From contig NZ_FNRO01000010.1 of the NCBI RefSeq assembly GCF_900107745.1, positions 1-64,000 on the forward strand: 64,000 bases of DNA, read 5' to 3'. This document shows, piece by piece, positions 25,790 through 34,636 of the stretch. Both the position numbers and the translations under genes were made by a program. Below the pieces are notes generated by a model. That model had not been told where the DNA came from. It saw only the letters and a program-made list of their open reading frames with translations, and did not search any database. Source of the DNA: Variovorax sp. YR216. Its GTDB lineage: Bacteria > Pseudomonadota > Gammaproteobacteria > Burkholderiales > Burkholderiaceae_C. The first letter of the stretch is position 1; each line of letters begins with the position of its first letter.

Positions 25790-26950
25790 ATGGATTTCGC
25801 GCTCAACGACGAGCAGAAGATGATGATCGACACCTTGCGGCGCTTCATCGCCGAGGAGCTTCGTCCGCTGGAGGACCGGCTCGAGAACGACGGCCACATC
25901 GATCGAGACACCGCCACCACGATCCACGAGAAGGCGAAGGCGCTCGGCCTCTACGCGCTGAACATGCCGGCCGAGCTCGGCGGCGGCGGGTTGTCGAACC
26001 TCGATCGCATCCTGTGCGAAGAGCAGTTCGGCCATACCACCGACTACCTGATCCGCCGCGCTTTCGGCAACGTCTACGAGCCGCTGCTGCATTGCCGCGG
26101 CGAGCAGGTCGCGCGATGGCTCGAACCCGCGGTCGCGGGAAAGCGCACCTGCGCGATCGCGATCACCGAGCCCGGCGCCGGGTCGGACGCGGCCGGCATC
26201 CGCACCCACGCGAAGAAGACCGGCACCGGCTGGGTGCTCAACGGCGGCAAGCACTTCATCAGCGACGGCGAATGGAGCGACTTCTTCCTCGTGTCGGCGA
26301 AGACCGGCGAGAAGGAGATCTCGATGTTCATGGTCGACAAGGGCCTCGCGGGCTTCAGCGTCGGCAAGGACCAGAAGATGATGGGAATCCGCGGCACGCC
26401 GCACCTGGAACTCTTCTTCGACAACGTGCAACTGGAAGACGCTGCGTTGCTCGGCGAGCGCGGCCAGGGCTTCAAGCTCGCGATGGGTGCACTCAACGTG
26501 GTGCGTCTCGCGCAGGTCGGCGCACGCGCCGTCGGCAAGGCGACGCATGTGCTGGAGCTGATGACTGCCTATGCCAATGACCGCCAGCAGTTCGGCCAGC
26601 GGATCGGCGACTTCCAGATGGTCCAGCAGATGCTGGCCGACAGCGTGATCGAGATCAACGCCGCGCGCTGGATGGTCTATCACGCCGCGTGGATGCTCGA
26701 CCAGGGCTTCGATGCGCGCGAGCAGATCGCCATGGTCAAGGTGCATGCGGCTGAAACACTGGGCCGTGTGGTCGATCGTGCGGTGCAGGTCTTCGGTGGC
26801 ATGGGCTTCTGCAAGGAGCTGCCGATCGAGCGTTACTACCGTGATGCGCGCATCTATCGCATCTTCGACGGCACCAGCGAGATCCATCGCGGCGTGATCG
26901 CCAAGAGCGTCATCAAGAAGGGCGCTGCGCTCTTCGATGTTCATCGCTAG
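25790..26950 (+). CDS. Acyl-CoA dehydrogenase, with Asp in place of the usual catalytic Glu
   Basis: A 386-residue flavoenzyme. The FAD/substrate motif CAIAITEPGAGSDAAGI lies near residue 125 and the C-terminal GGMGFCKELPIERYYRDARI near 340. The base in most short- and medium-chain enzymes sits in YEGTxEI; here the segment reads IFDGTSEIHRG, so Asp360 occupies that place. I recall that Asp is used by dehydrogenases of cyclohexane- and cyclohexene-carboxyl-CoA, which would match an alicyclic substrate here. The next gene, a CoA transferase, begins 11 bp later and probably forms the CoA ester. Confidence 0.85.
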   Translation: MDFALNDEQKMMIDTLRRFIAEELRPLEDRLENDGHIDRDTATTIHEKAKALGLYALNMPAELGGGGLSNLDRILCEEQFGHTTDYLIRRAFGNVYEPLLHCRGEQVARWLEPAVAGKRTCAIAITEPGAGSDAAGIRTHAKKTGTGWVLNGGKHFISDGEWSDFFLVSAKTGEKEISMFMVDKGLAGFSVGKDQKMMGIRGTPHLELFFDNVQLEDAALLGERGQGFKLAMGALNVVRLAQVGARAVGKATHVLELMTAYANDRQQFGQRIGDFQMVQQMLADSVIEINAARWMVYHAAWMLDQGFDAREQIAMVKVHAAETLGRVVDRAVQVFGGMGFCKELPIERYYRDARIYRIFDGTSEIHRGVIAKSVIKKGAALFDVHR

Positions 26951-26961
26951 GAGCCACGGCG

Positions 26962-28554
26962 ATGACACATTCGAACAGCGGCAAGTTCATGACGGCGCGC
27001 GAGGCCGCCGCGCTGATCTGCGATGGCGACACGGTGGGCCTGATGGGCGGCGGCGGCGGCCTGATGGAAGCCACGCATCTTTTCGAAGCCGTGCAGGCAC
27101 GGTTTCTCGAAACGCAGTCGCCGCGCGCACTCACCGTGATGCACGCGCTGGGCATCGGCGATAAGAAGACCAAGGGGATGAACTGCTTCGCGCACGAAGG
27201 GCTGGTGAAGCGCGTGATCGGCGGCCACTGGGTCTGGTCGCCGGCGATGCAGCGACTCGCGGAAGAAGAAAAGATCGAGGCCTACATCCTGCCGGGTGGC
27301 GTCTCCAGCCAGCTCATGCGCGAGATCGGCGCCGGAAGGCCGGGGCTCTTCACGCATGTCGGGATCGGCACCGTGTGCGACCCGCGCCAGGGCGGCGGAC
27401 GCATGAATGCCTCGGCGCGCGAGGACCTCGCCGAAGTCGTGCAGATGGATGGCCGCGAATACCTGCGCTACAAGCCGTTCCCGATCCACGTGGCGCTGGT
27501 GCGTGCGAGCGCGGCCGACGAGGACGGCAACATCAGCTTCGAACACGAGGCGGCCAACCTCGATGCGCAATCGCTCGCACTGGCCGCGCGCAACAGCGGC
27601 GGCAAGGTGATCGTGCAGGTGAAGGAGCGGGTGCCCAACGGGTCGCTCAAGGCGCGCGAGGTGCGCATTCCGTCGGCCTGGGTCGATGCGATCGTGGTCG
27701 ATCCGGCGCAGGCCACCAGCTACGCGATTCCGTTCGATCCGGCGTTCTCCGGCGAACTCACCGGCGCATCGCGCCTTGACAGCGAAGCCACCGACCACGC
27801 GATGGAAAAGGCCGCGTCCGCCGAGGCCTTCGGGGAGCGCCAGGCCGTGGCGCGCCGTGCGGCCGAGGAACTGTTCAACACCGGCAAGGCGCGCCCGGTC
27901 GTCAACTATGGTGTCGGCGTGCCCGACGCGGTGGCGCGGCTCGTCGCCCTGCGCGGCGACAGCGGCCGCATCTACCAGACCATCGAGCACGGCACCTACG
28001 GCGGCCTCCTGATGGATGGCGAACTGTTCGGCTATGCGCGCAACGCGAGCGCCATGCTGGACGCCGCGACGCAGTTCGACTTCTACGCGGGCGGCGGGCT
28101 CGACATCGCCTTCCTCGGCTTCGGCGAGTTCGACGAGGAAGGCAGTGTCAACGTCTCGCGCTTGGGCGGCTTCACCGTCGGGCCGGGCGGCTTCATCGAC
28201 ATCGCGCAGAACGCGCGCAAGGTGGTCTTCTGCGGCACCTTCGCGGCCAAGGGCGTGAAGCTCGCCACCGGCGGCGGCACCCTGCGCGTGATGCAGCAGG
28301 GCGCCGTGAAGAAGCTGGTGCAGCGCGTGGACCAGATCACCTTCAGCGGCCCGCAGTCGATCGTTCGCGGGCAGGAAGTGCTCTACCTCACCGAACGCGC
28401 GAGCTTCCGGCTGACGCCCGGGGGTGTGGAGCTTTTCGAGATCGCGCCCGGCATCGACCTGGAACGCGACGTGCTCGCCGAAATGGGCTTTGCGCCCCGC
28501 GTTGCAAAGGACCTCGCGGTGATGCCGGCGCGCTTCTTCAGCGCTGCGGGCTGA
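26962..28554 (+). CDS. Family I CoA transferase (acetate/propionate CoA-transferase-like)
   Basis: A 530-residue protein with fused alpha and beta halves, as in propionate CoA-transferase. The glycine-rich GLMGGGGGLMEATHLF is in the first half, and the catalytic Glu is in YQTIEHGTYGG near residue 337, followed by FDFYAGGGLDIAFLGFGEFD and GPGGFIDIAQNA. It moves CoA from acetyl- or succinyl-CoA to an acid, most simply the acid used by the adjacent acyl-CoA dehydrogenase. It ends the plus-strand operon, and its 3' end overlaps the convergent NIPSNAP gene by 17 bp. Confidence 0.87.
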   Translation: MTHSNSGKFMTAREAAALICDGDTVGLMGGGGGLMEATHLFEAVQARFLETQSPRALTVMHALGIGDKKTKGMNCFAHEGLVKRVIGGHWVWSPAMQRLAEEEKIEAYILPGGVSSQLMREIGAGRPGLFTHVGIGTVCDPRQGGGRMNASAREDLAEVVQMDGREYLRYKPFPIHVALVRASAADEDGNISFEHEAANLDAQSLALAARNSGGKVIVQVKERVPNGSLKAREVRIPSAWVDAIVVDPAQATSYAIPFDPAFSGELTGASRLDSEATDHAMEKAASAEAFGERQAVARRAAEELFNTGKARPVVNYGVGVPDAVARLVALRGDSGRIYQTIEHGTYGGLLMDGELFGYARNASAMLDAATQFDFYAGGGLDIAFLGFGEFDEEGSVNVSRLGGFTVGPGGFIDIAQNARKVVFCGTFAAKGVKLATGGGTLRVMQQGAVKKLVQRVDQITFSGPQSIVRGQEVLYLTERASFRLTPGGVELFEIAPGIDLERDVLAEMGFAPRVAKDLAVMPARFFSAAG

Positions 28555-28888
28555 GGCTTCCGACGCTCGGGAGATCCGCAGCGCGAACGAGCCGCGTCTC
28601 CTGGGCCGTGATCAGGTGCGCCGAGGCCTGCAGGTACGCGGGGAAATCCGGATGCGAGTCGCGGGCCCGGCTGCGGGCCTCGTAGTCGGCCAGGCTCTCG
28701 TAGGCCCACAGATGCACGAACTGGTTCTGCGGGCCGATGAGGCTCGTGTAGAAGCCGACCGGATGGCCGAGCGTCTGCAGCAGGATGGGCATCGCGAGCC
28801 GGTCGAAGACATCGAGGAATTCCGGCATCTTGCGCAGCGCGATGGTGTAGATGCGATGGTCGATGAGCGGTCTGGCGATGGCGTTCAT
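28538..28888 (-). CDS. NIPSNAP-family protein, single domain
   Basis: A 116-residue single NIPSNAP unit: DHRIYTIALRKMPEFLDVF opens the fold and NQFVHLWAYESLADYEARS is its typical centre. It is half the size of the homologue at 24297. Its start overlaps the end of the third KstD-like flavoprotein by four bases (ATGA), repeating the flavoprotein-NIPSNAP pairing on the opposite strand, which strengthens the case for joint action. Confidence 0.8.
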   Translation of the reverse strand: MNAIARPLIDHRIYTIALRKMPEFLDVFDRLAMPILLQTLGHPVGFYTSLIGPQNQFVHLWAYESLADYEARSRARDSHPDFPAYLQASAHLITAQETRLVRAADLPSVGSLSPQR

Positions 28889-30642
28889 GCAACGGGTTCC
28901 AGGTGGCGGGTGTCGGTGGCCTCGGATGCCGCTGCGCTGGGCCTGGCAGCCAGGTCCGCGACGTGGTTGGCCGTGACGTACGCGAAGGTCATGTTCGGCC
29001 CGTGCGTGATCCCGGCCCCCGGATAGTTGCCGCCCATCATGCTCGCGCGGTCGTTGCCGACGGCGTAGAGGCCGGCGATTGGCGAGCCGTCGCGCTTGAG
29101 CACTTCACCGACCGCGCTCGTGCGGATGCCGTCGAAGGTGCCGAGGTCGCCCATCACCACCTTCACCGCATAGAACGGCCCGGTTTCGATCGGCGCCACG
29201 CACGGGTTGGGCCGGTGTTCGGGGTCCGCCAGATAGCGGTTGAACGCAGTGCGGCCGCGGTCGAAGGCCGGGTCCTTGCCTTGGGCAGCACCGCCCGCGT
29301 TGTACGCGCGCACGGTGGCTTCCAGTCCCGCCGGGTCGATGCCTGCGCGCTGCGCGAGCTCGGCCAGCGTGCGGCCCTTGATCAGGTAACCGCTGCGCAG
29401 GTGCGGCCCGATCGGCATCGGCGCGGGCTTCACGTAGCCGAGGCCGTACTTCGCGAGCGCGGTCTTGGCGACCACCAGCCACATCGCGGTTTCCTTCTGG
29501 CCTGCGCACGCGCGGATCATCGCGGCGCCGACATCGTGGTACGAGTTCGACTCGTTGGTGAAGCGCTTGCCGCTTCGCAGCACGCCGATGACGCCGGGCT
29601 TGTAGCGGTCGAGCAAATGGGGGAACACACCGAACTCGCCGTTCGCATAGGGCACGCGCGACACCGGCATCCAGGCTGCGCTGTCGGCGAAGCGGATGTC
29701 GGCGGTGCCGCCGGCGGCTTCCGCCATCGCGACGCCGTCGCCGGTGTTGCCGACCGGCGTGGGCGAGAGGTGCTCACCGCCGCGTGCCACATGCGGATAC
29801 GCCTTGGCGATGCGCTGTACGTCATGCGGGAAGCCACCGCAGGCGAGCACCACGCCGCGCCGCGCGCGAATGGTGCGCTTGCCGTTGGGCCCTTCGACCT
29901 GCAAACCGACCGCGTGGCCGTCTTCGATCAACACCTTGCGCGCGGGCGTCGAGGTCTCGATCGGGATGCCGAGGTCGAGCGCCGACTTGGCCAGCCGCGC
30001 GGCCAGCGCGTTGCCGCTGGTGACGTTGATGCCGCGACGATAGAGCAGCAGTTCCTTCATGTGCGTGGCCAGCCGCCGGGCGACATAGAGGAAGGAGGTG
30101 AGCGATTTCGTGGCGCGGAAGAAATGCTTGAGGTCCGCGTTGGACGAGTTGAACATCATCCCGATGAAGGTGATGGTCTTCAACGGCGGCTTCAGCCGCT
30201 GCATGTCCCCGCCGAGGCCGCGGATGTCGTACGGTGCAGCGAGGATCGAGCGGCCGATCTGCGCACCGCCGGGCTCGTCGCAGTGATAGTCGGGGTAGAG
30301 CGTCGGCACGAACTGCATGGCGGTCTCGCGCTCGAAGAACTCCACCATCTTCGGTCCGTTGTCTAGAAAGGTGTCGACGGCGGCTGCGTCGAAGAAGCGG
30401 CCCGTCTCCTGCATGAGGTATTCGCGCACCGCCTCGCGGGTGTCGGCCGGATTCTGCTTACGGCCATGCGGCGCCAGCGGGATCCACAGCACGCCGCCCG
30501 ACAGGGCCGTGGTGCCGCCGAAGACGGGCTCCTTCTCGATCACCATCACATCGAGGCCGCGCTTCTTCGCGGTGATCGCGCAGGCCAGCCCGGCTGCGCC
30601 GGAACCGACCACCAGCAGATCGCATTCGGTTTCGTGGGTCAT
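28885..30642 (-). CDS. KstD/fumarate-reductase-like FAD-dependent oxidoreductase
   Basis: A 585-residue flavoprotein with LLVVGSGAAGLACAI at residues 9-23, MVIEKEPVFGGTTALSGG, and the C-terminal GLYAVGNDRASMMGGNYPGAG in which the KstD-type Tyr-Pro-Gly is fully kept, making it the most KstD-like of the three. It is co-transcribed with the SDR at 30665 (upstream, 22 bp) and the NIPSNAP gene (downstream, overlapping). The trio SDR-flavoprotein-NIPSNAP parallels the composition of the larger operons. Confidence 0.86.
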   Translation of the reverse strand: MTHETECDLLVVGSGAAGLACAITAKKRGLDVMVIEKEPVFGGTTALSGGVLWIPLAPHGRKQNPADTREAVREYLMQETGRFFDAAAVDTFLDNGPKMVEFFERETAMQFVPTLYPDYHCDEPGGAQIGRSILAAPYDIRGLGGDMQRLKPPLKTITFIGMMFNSSNADLKHFFRATKSLTSFLYVARRLATHMKELLLYRRGINVTSGNALAARLAKSALDLGIPIETSTPARKVLIEDGHAVGLQVEGPNGKRTIRARRGVVLACGGFPHDVQRIAKAYPHVARGGEHLSPTPVGNTGDGVAMAEAAGGTADIRFADSAAWMPVSRVPYANGEFGVFPHLLDRYKPGVIGVLRSGKRFTNESNSYHDVGAAMIRACAGQKETAMWLVVAKTALAKYGLGYVKPAPMPIGPHLRSGYLIKGRTLAELAQRAGIDPAGLEATVRAYNAGGAAQGKDPAFDRGRTAFNRYLADPEHRPNPCVAPIETGPFYAVKVVMGDLGTFDGIRTSAVGEVLKRDGSPIAGLYAVGNDRASMMGGNYPGAGITHGPNMTFAYVTANHVADLAARPSAAASEATDTRHLEPVA

Positions 30643-30664
30643 GACTGTGTCTCCTTGGAGGGGT

Positions 30665-31498
30665 TCAGGCGGCAGCCGGCGTGCGGTTGAAGCCGGGGCG
30701 GGGCACCATGTCCATCAACATGCTGGACATGCCGCCGTCCACCACGAGTTCGGCGCCATTCACATACGCCGAACGGGGGCTCGCGAGGAAGAGGGCGGCG
30801 TCGGCGATGTCCTGCGGCTCGCCGATGCGGCGGCTCGCGGTCACCTGTGCGCGCCGCGCCTCGAAGCCGGGCTCCTCGTAGAAGGTGGAGGAGAGCGCGG
30901 TGCGGATCATGCCGGGGCAGATCGCATTGCTGCGAACGCCCAGCGGACCCCACTCCACGGCCATCTGCCGCGACATCAGCAGCACGCCGGCCTTGCTCGC
31001 GCTGTAGGCGCCGCTGCCGGTCTGAGGATGCAGCGCCGAGATCGAAGCCACGTTCACGATGCTGCCGCGCCGCGCGTCGCGCATCGGCTTCGAGAAGGCG
31101 CGCGCGCACAGCAGGTAGCCGGTGAGGTTGACGGCCAGCACCTGGTTCCACGCCTCGAGGCTCACGTCCGCCAGGTCGCCCGCGCGCAGCATGCCCGCGT
31201 TGTTGACCAGCACGCTGCAGGCGCCGAATTCGTCGGCCACGCGCTGCGCGGCCTTGCCGATGCTGCCCTCGCTGGCGATGTCGCACTCGATGCCGATGGC
31301 GCTTCGTCCCTGCGAACGCAACTGCGCGGCGACCGTTTCAGCGCCCTTGCCGTCCAGGTCGAGCAGTGCGACCTTCGCGCCCGCATCGCCCAGCGATCGG
31401 GCGACCGCCGCGCCGATGCCACTGGCCGCGCCGGTCACCACTGCGACCTGGTCTTCGAGCGCCAGCCATGCGTTGCCGAAAGGATGTGTTGTCGTCAT
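30665..31498 (-). CDS. SDR-family NAD(P)-dependent oxidoreductase
   Basis: A 277-residue classical SDR with VTGAASGIGAAVARSL near residue 20, LVNNAGML near 100, the catalytic Ser in VASIS and YSASK near 170. It heads the three-gene minus operon and faces the AraC gene across a 112-bp intergenic region. Substrate unknown, probably an alcohol or ketone intermediate shared with the flavoprotein. Confidence 0.88.
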   Translation of the reverse strand: MTTTHPFGNAWLALEDQVAVVTGAASGIGAAVARSLGDAGAKVALLDLDGKGAETVAAQLRSQGRSAIGIECDIASEGSIGKAAQRVADEFGACSVLVNNAGMLRAGDLADVSLEAWNQVLAVNLTGYLLCARAFSKPMRDARRGSIVNVASISALHPQTGSGAYSASKAGVLLMSRQMAVEWGPLGVRSNAICPGMIRTALSSTFYEEPGFEARRAQVTASRRIGEPQDIADAALFLASPRSAYVNGAELVVDGGMSSMLMDMVPRPGFNRTPAAA

Positions 31499-31552
31499 GA
31501 ATGTCTCCTTGGGTCTACGGCTTCATTGTTCGGCGCACCCCTTGGCAGCGGT

Positions 31553-31581
31553 TTGACGATTCATGCCAACAACAGGACAAT
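31553..31581 (+). promoter_or_regulatory. Candidate promoter of the AraC-family gene
   Basis: TTGACG and GACAAT are separated by 17 bp. The spacing and the consensus -35 are good, the -10 is weaker. If used, transcription would begin near 31588, so the upstream ATG at 31563 could not be the start and the ATG at 31611 would be. Confidence 0.35.
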
Positions 31582-31610
31582 TCCGGCCTTCCCGTCCGCG
31601 CCTTGCCCAC

Positions 31611-32501
31611 ATGCCAAGAGTCATTCCGAACTACTCGCTCTATGGCGATCAGGCACAGCCGAGCTGGCAGTCGACCTTCGATTTCGAATGGATCCCTGTA
31701 CGTTCCAAGCGCTACAACTGGGAGATCCAGCCCCACACGCATGACGCCTTCGTGCAGATCCTCCTGCTGCGCGAGGGCGCTGCCGATGTGCAGCTCGACC
31801 ATGCGCGGATCAGCGAACGCGCGCCGTGCCTGATCCTGATTCCTGCACAAACCGTGCATGGATTCCACTTCGCGCCCGACACCGACGGACCGGTGGTCAC
31901 CGCGGCGCAGCGGCCGCTCGAATCGCTGGCGCAGGTGGTCATGCCCGATCTCGTCGAGAGCATCCGCAAGCCGCTCGTGATGTCGCTCGCATCGCAGGAC
32001 GAGGCGATGGACGCGCTGATGCCGATCTTCCTCGCGATCGAACGCGAATCGCGGCGAAGCTCGATCGGGCAGGTCGCGGCGGCGCTGTCGCTGATCACCG
32101 CGCTGATGGTGCAGGTGGCGCGGCTGCGACAGGTCGATGCAGCCACGCCGGTGCTGCGCGATTCACGCAAGCACGGGCAGATCCAGAAGTTCCGCGCGCT
32201 GGTCGATGCGCGATTCAAGCAGCACATGCCGCTGCAGGACTACGCCTCCGAGCTCGGCATCACGCCGGGGCAGCTCACGCGGCTGTGCCGCGAAGTGCTC
32301 GGGACATCCAGCCTGGCGGTGCTGCACGCGCGGCTGGTGCACGAGGCGCAGCGCGAGCTGGTCTACACCGACGTCAGCATCAAGCGGCTCGCGAGCGACC
32401 TGGGCTTCGTCGACGAAGCGTATTTCGGCCGCTTCTTCCGCAAGCACACCGGGCTCACGCCGCGCGAGTTCCGGTCTCGCGCGCGTACAGCGATGCCGTG
32501 A
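31611..32501 (+). CDS. AraC-family regulator with cupin sensor domain
   Basis: A 296-residue regulator. The N-terminal part carries a cupin-type sensor with HTHDAFVQILLL near residue 43 and a PAQTVHGFHF strand. The C-terminal AraC domain (about residues 195-290) has two helix-turn-helix units, ending in SIKRLASDLGFVDEAYFGRFFRKHTGLTP. The cupin histidines suggest a carboxylic or aromatic acid as effector, as in PobR-like members. It faces the SDR-flavoprotein-NIPSNAP operon and probably controls it. A start 48 bp upstream is possible. Confidence 0.86.
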   Translation: MPRVIPNYSLYGDQAQPSWQSTFDFEWIPVRSKRYNWEIQPHTHDAFVQILLLREGAADVQLDHARISERAPCLILIPAQTVHGFHFAPDTDGPVVTAAQRPLESLAQVVMPDLVESIRKPLVMSLASQDEAMDALMPIFLAIERESRRSSIGQVAAALSLITALMVQVARLRQVDAATPVLRDSRKHGQIQKFRALVDARFKQHMPLQDYASELGITPGQLTRLCREVLGTSSLAVLHARLVHEAQRELVYTDVSIKRLASDLGFVDEAYFGRFFRKHTGLTPREFRSRARTAMP

Positions 32502-32518
32502 GCTGAAGTCGCGGCCGG

Positions 32519-33544
32519 TCAGTCGGCGACCGCGACCCAGGCGTCGGTACGCGCCGACGCAAAGAGGGCCTCGACCGTGCGCAGCGTCTGCAATGCGTCC
32601 TCGATGGGCCAGCTCGGAACGGATTGGCCCAGCAGGAGCCTGGAGAACCGCTCCACCTGAAGAAGGTAGTGATTGACCGGCTCGAAGGCAAAGGTCTGCG
32701 TCGGAAATGCGCCCACGCTGGTGGCGTCGCCGACCTCCAGCTGGCATGCGGTCGGGCGGGCGTGCGCAAAGCCGAAGTTCATCCGCGCCCAGCCCTGCGA
32801 CCCGAGCACCGAGAACTGCTGGTGGGTTCCCCATGCGTCGGACCCGGCTTGCGTTCCCACCGTGAACATCGCGTGACGGTCGCCATAGTCGAGCAGTCCG
32901 CTGGTCAGCCGATCGATGCCGAAGGCCGGGTCGCGATCAAGTGCGGCCACCACACGCCGGGGCGGCCGCTTGAACACCAGGTTGCAGGCGCTGATGGCGT
33001 AGGAACCCAGGTCGTACAGGGCCCCGCCGCCCGCGGCCGGATCGTTGCGCACATCGGCGGGATCGAGGAACTGCTTGGCGAGCGTGACGTGCACGGACCG
33101 CACATCGCCGATCACGCCAGAAGCGATGATCTCGTCCAGCCTGGCCCATTGCGGATGGTTGCGGAAGGCGAAACCCTCCTCGATGTGCCTGCCGCTGCGA
33201 TCGCGTTCGGCGCACAGTTGCCTGATCTGCTCCGAGCTGATCGCAAGCGGCTTTTCGCAGAGCACATGCTTGCCCGCCTGCATCGCGCGCATCGACCACT
33301 CGAAGTGCAGTTGATTGGGCAGCGGGACATACACCGCGTCGATTTCGGGGTCGGTGAGCAACGCGTCATAGCTGCCGTACACCTTCGGGATACCCAGGCT
33401 CTGCGCGGCCGCACGTCCTTTTTCGAGATCGCGCGAAGCCAGGGCCGACAGGGTTGCGCTGGGCGCCTCCTTGAGTGCGGGCATCGTGCGGCCGACCGCG
33501 ATGGCGGCCGCACCGAGCACGCCCCAACGAATGGTCGAGCTCAT
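32519..33544 (-). CDS. Gfo/Idh/MocA-family oxidoreductase
   Basis: A 341-residue NAD(P)-dependent dehydrogenase with WGVLGAAAIAVGR at the N-terminus and the EKP motif in VLCEKPLAISS. An Asp/Tyr segment GALYDLGSYAISACN follows, typical of the 1,5-anhydrofructose reductase and xylose dehydrogenase branch. It is the last gene of the esterase-TRAP operon, five bases after dctP. It may process a sugar or polyol freed by the esterases, or a ring aldehyde as LigC-type members do. Confidence 0.83.
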   Translation of the reverse strand: MSSTIRWGVLGAAAIAVGRTMPALKEAPSATLSALASRDLEKGRAAAQSLGIPKVYGSYDALLTDPEIDAVYVPLPNQLHFEWSMRAMQAGKHVLCEKPLAISSEQIRQLCAERDRSGRHIEEGFAFRNHPQWARLDEIIASGVIGDVRSVHVTLAKQFLDPADVRNDPAAGGGALYDLGSYAISACNLVFKRPPRRVVAALDRDPAFGIDRLTSGLLDYGDRHAMFTVGTQAGSDAWGTHQQFSVLGSQGWARMNFGFAHARPTACQLEVGDATSVGAFPTQTFAFEPVNHYLLQVERFSRLLLGQSVPSWPIEDALQTLRTVEALFASARTDAWVAVAD

Positions 33545-33549
33545 GCTTC

Positions 33550-34578
33550 CTACTTCTTGGGGTTGGCTTCCTTGACCGCCGCCTGGATGCTGTCGATCAG
33601 CTTCGGATCGATCTTGGTCTTCAGGAACTCGACGACCGGCGGCTGCGCGGCGGCGCGGAACTGGTCGATCTCCGCGGCCGTTGGTGTGTACACCGTCACG
33701 CCCTTCTCGACCAGGATCTTGTTGCCGTTCGCGGTGAATTCGCGGTTCGCCTTGCGTTCGGCCGCGCAGGCGACCTTCGCCGCATCGTTGACCACCTTGA
33801 GCAGATCCGGCGGCAGCGACTTGTAGAACTTGTCGCTCATGACGAACCAGTCCACGCCGTAGTTGTGACCATCGAGCGTCACGTGCTTCTGCACCTCGTA
33901 GAGCTTGGCGAAGATGACCGTGGGCACCGGGTTCTCCTGGCCGTCCACCACGCCCGTCTGAAGCGCGGTGTAGGTCTCGGGGAACGCGATCGGCGTCGGG
34001 ATGGCGCCAAGTGCCTTCATTTCGGTCACGTACACAGGCGTCTCCTGCACGCGGATCTTCAACCCGTTCAGGTCCTTCGGCGAGTGAACCGGCGTCTTGC
34101 CGGTGCTGAAGTGGCGGAAGCCCACTTCGCCGAAGCAGAGGTTGTGCATGCCCGTGGCCGCCGTGAAGTTCTCCGAGAGCTTCTGGCCGAAGGGTCCGTC
34201 CATCACCTGGTCGGCGACGTCGTTGCTGGGAAACAGGTACGGGATGTCCGTGACCATCGCGCTCGGATAGAAGTTGGCCACCACGCCGGACGCGAGGCCC
34301 GCCTGGATGAACCCGTTCTTGACGCCTTCGACCAGCTCGCGCTCGCCGCCGAGCGCGCCGGCGCCGAAGATCTGGACGTCGATTCGTCCGTTGCTCTTCG
34401 CCTTGACCTCCTTGGCGAAGGTGTCGGCCATCACCGCCTTGCGCGAGGTGCTCAGGTCGACCGAGTCCGAATGCGCGAGCTTCAGGACGAACTTGTTCTG
34501 CGCGAGCGCCGGCGATACGGCGCAGCACAGGGCCGCGAAGGCCGTGGCGGCCAAGAGAAAACGTTTCGAATGATTCAT
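33550..34578 (-). CDS. dctP: TRAP transporter substrate-binding protein (DctP family)
   Basis: A 342-residue periplasmic binding protein with a signal peptide ending in VSPALAQ. The mature part starts KFVLKLAHSD and contains the conserved Arg that pairs with the carboxylate of the ligand (GLKIRVQETPV near residue 170), then the PLTAL-like PETYTALQTGVVDGQENP stretch. It delivers an organic acid to the fused DctQM permease encoded just upstream. A GGAG site precedes the ATG. Confidence 0.9.
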   Translation of the reverse strand: MNHSKRFLLAATAFAALCCAVSPALAQNKFVLKLAHSDSVDLSTSRKAVMADTFAKEVKAKSNGRIDVQIFGAGALGGERELVEGVKNGFIQAGLASGVVANFYPSAMVTDIPYLFPSNDVADQVMDGPFGQKLSENFTAATGMHNLCFGEVGFRHFSTGKTPVHSPKDLNGLKIRVQETPVYVTEMKALGAIPTPIAFPETYTALQTGVVDGQENPVPTVIFAKLYEVQKHVTLDGHNYGVDWFVMSDKFYKSLPPDLLKVVNDAAKVACAAERKANREFTANGNKILVEKGVTVYTPTAAEIDQFRAAAQPPVVEFLKTKIDPKLIDSIQAAVKEANPKK

Positions 34579-34636
34579 GCTGAAGTCTCCAAGGTTGTGA
34601 TGGTTGTGGATTGAATGCCGAGCGCGCGCGGCGGGC

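Noticed and set aside
17848..30642. The three KstD-like flavoproteins as evidence for steroid degradation
   Set aside because: No other steroid genes (9-alpha-hydroxylase, meta-cleavage of the A ring, side-chain enzymes) are in the window, and this flavoprotein family acts on many cyclic ketones.
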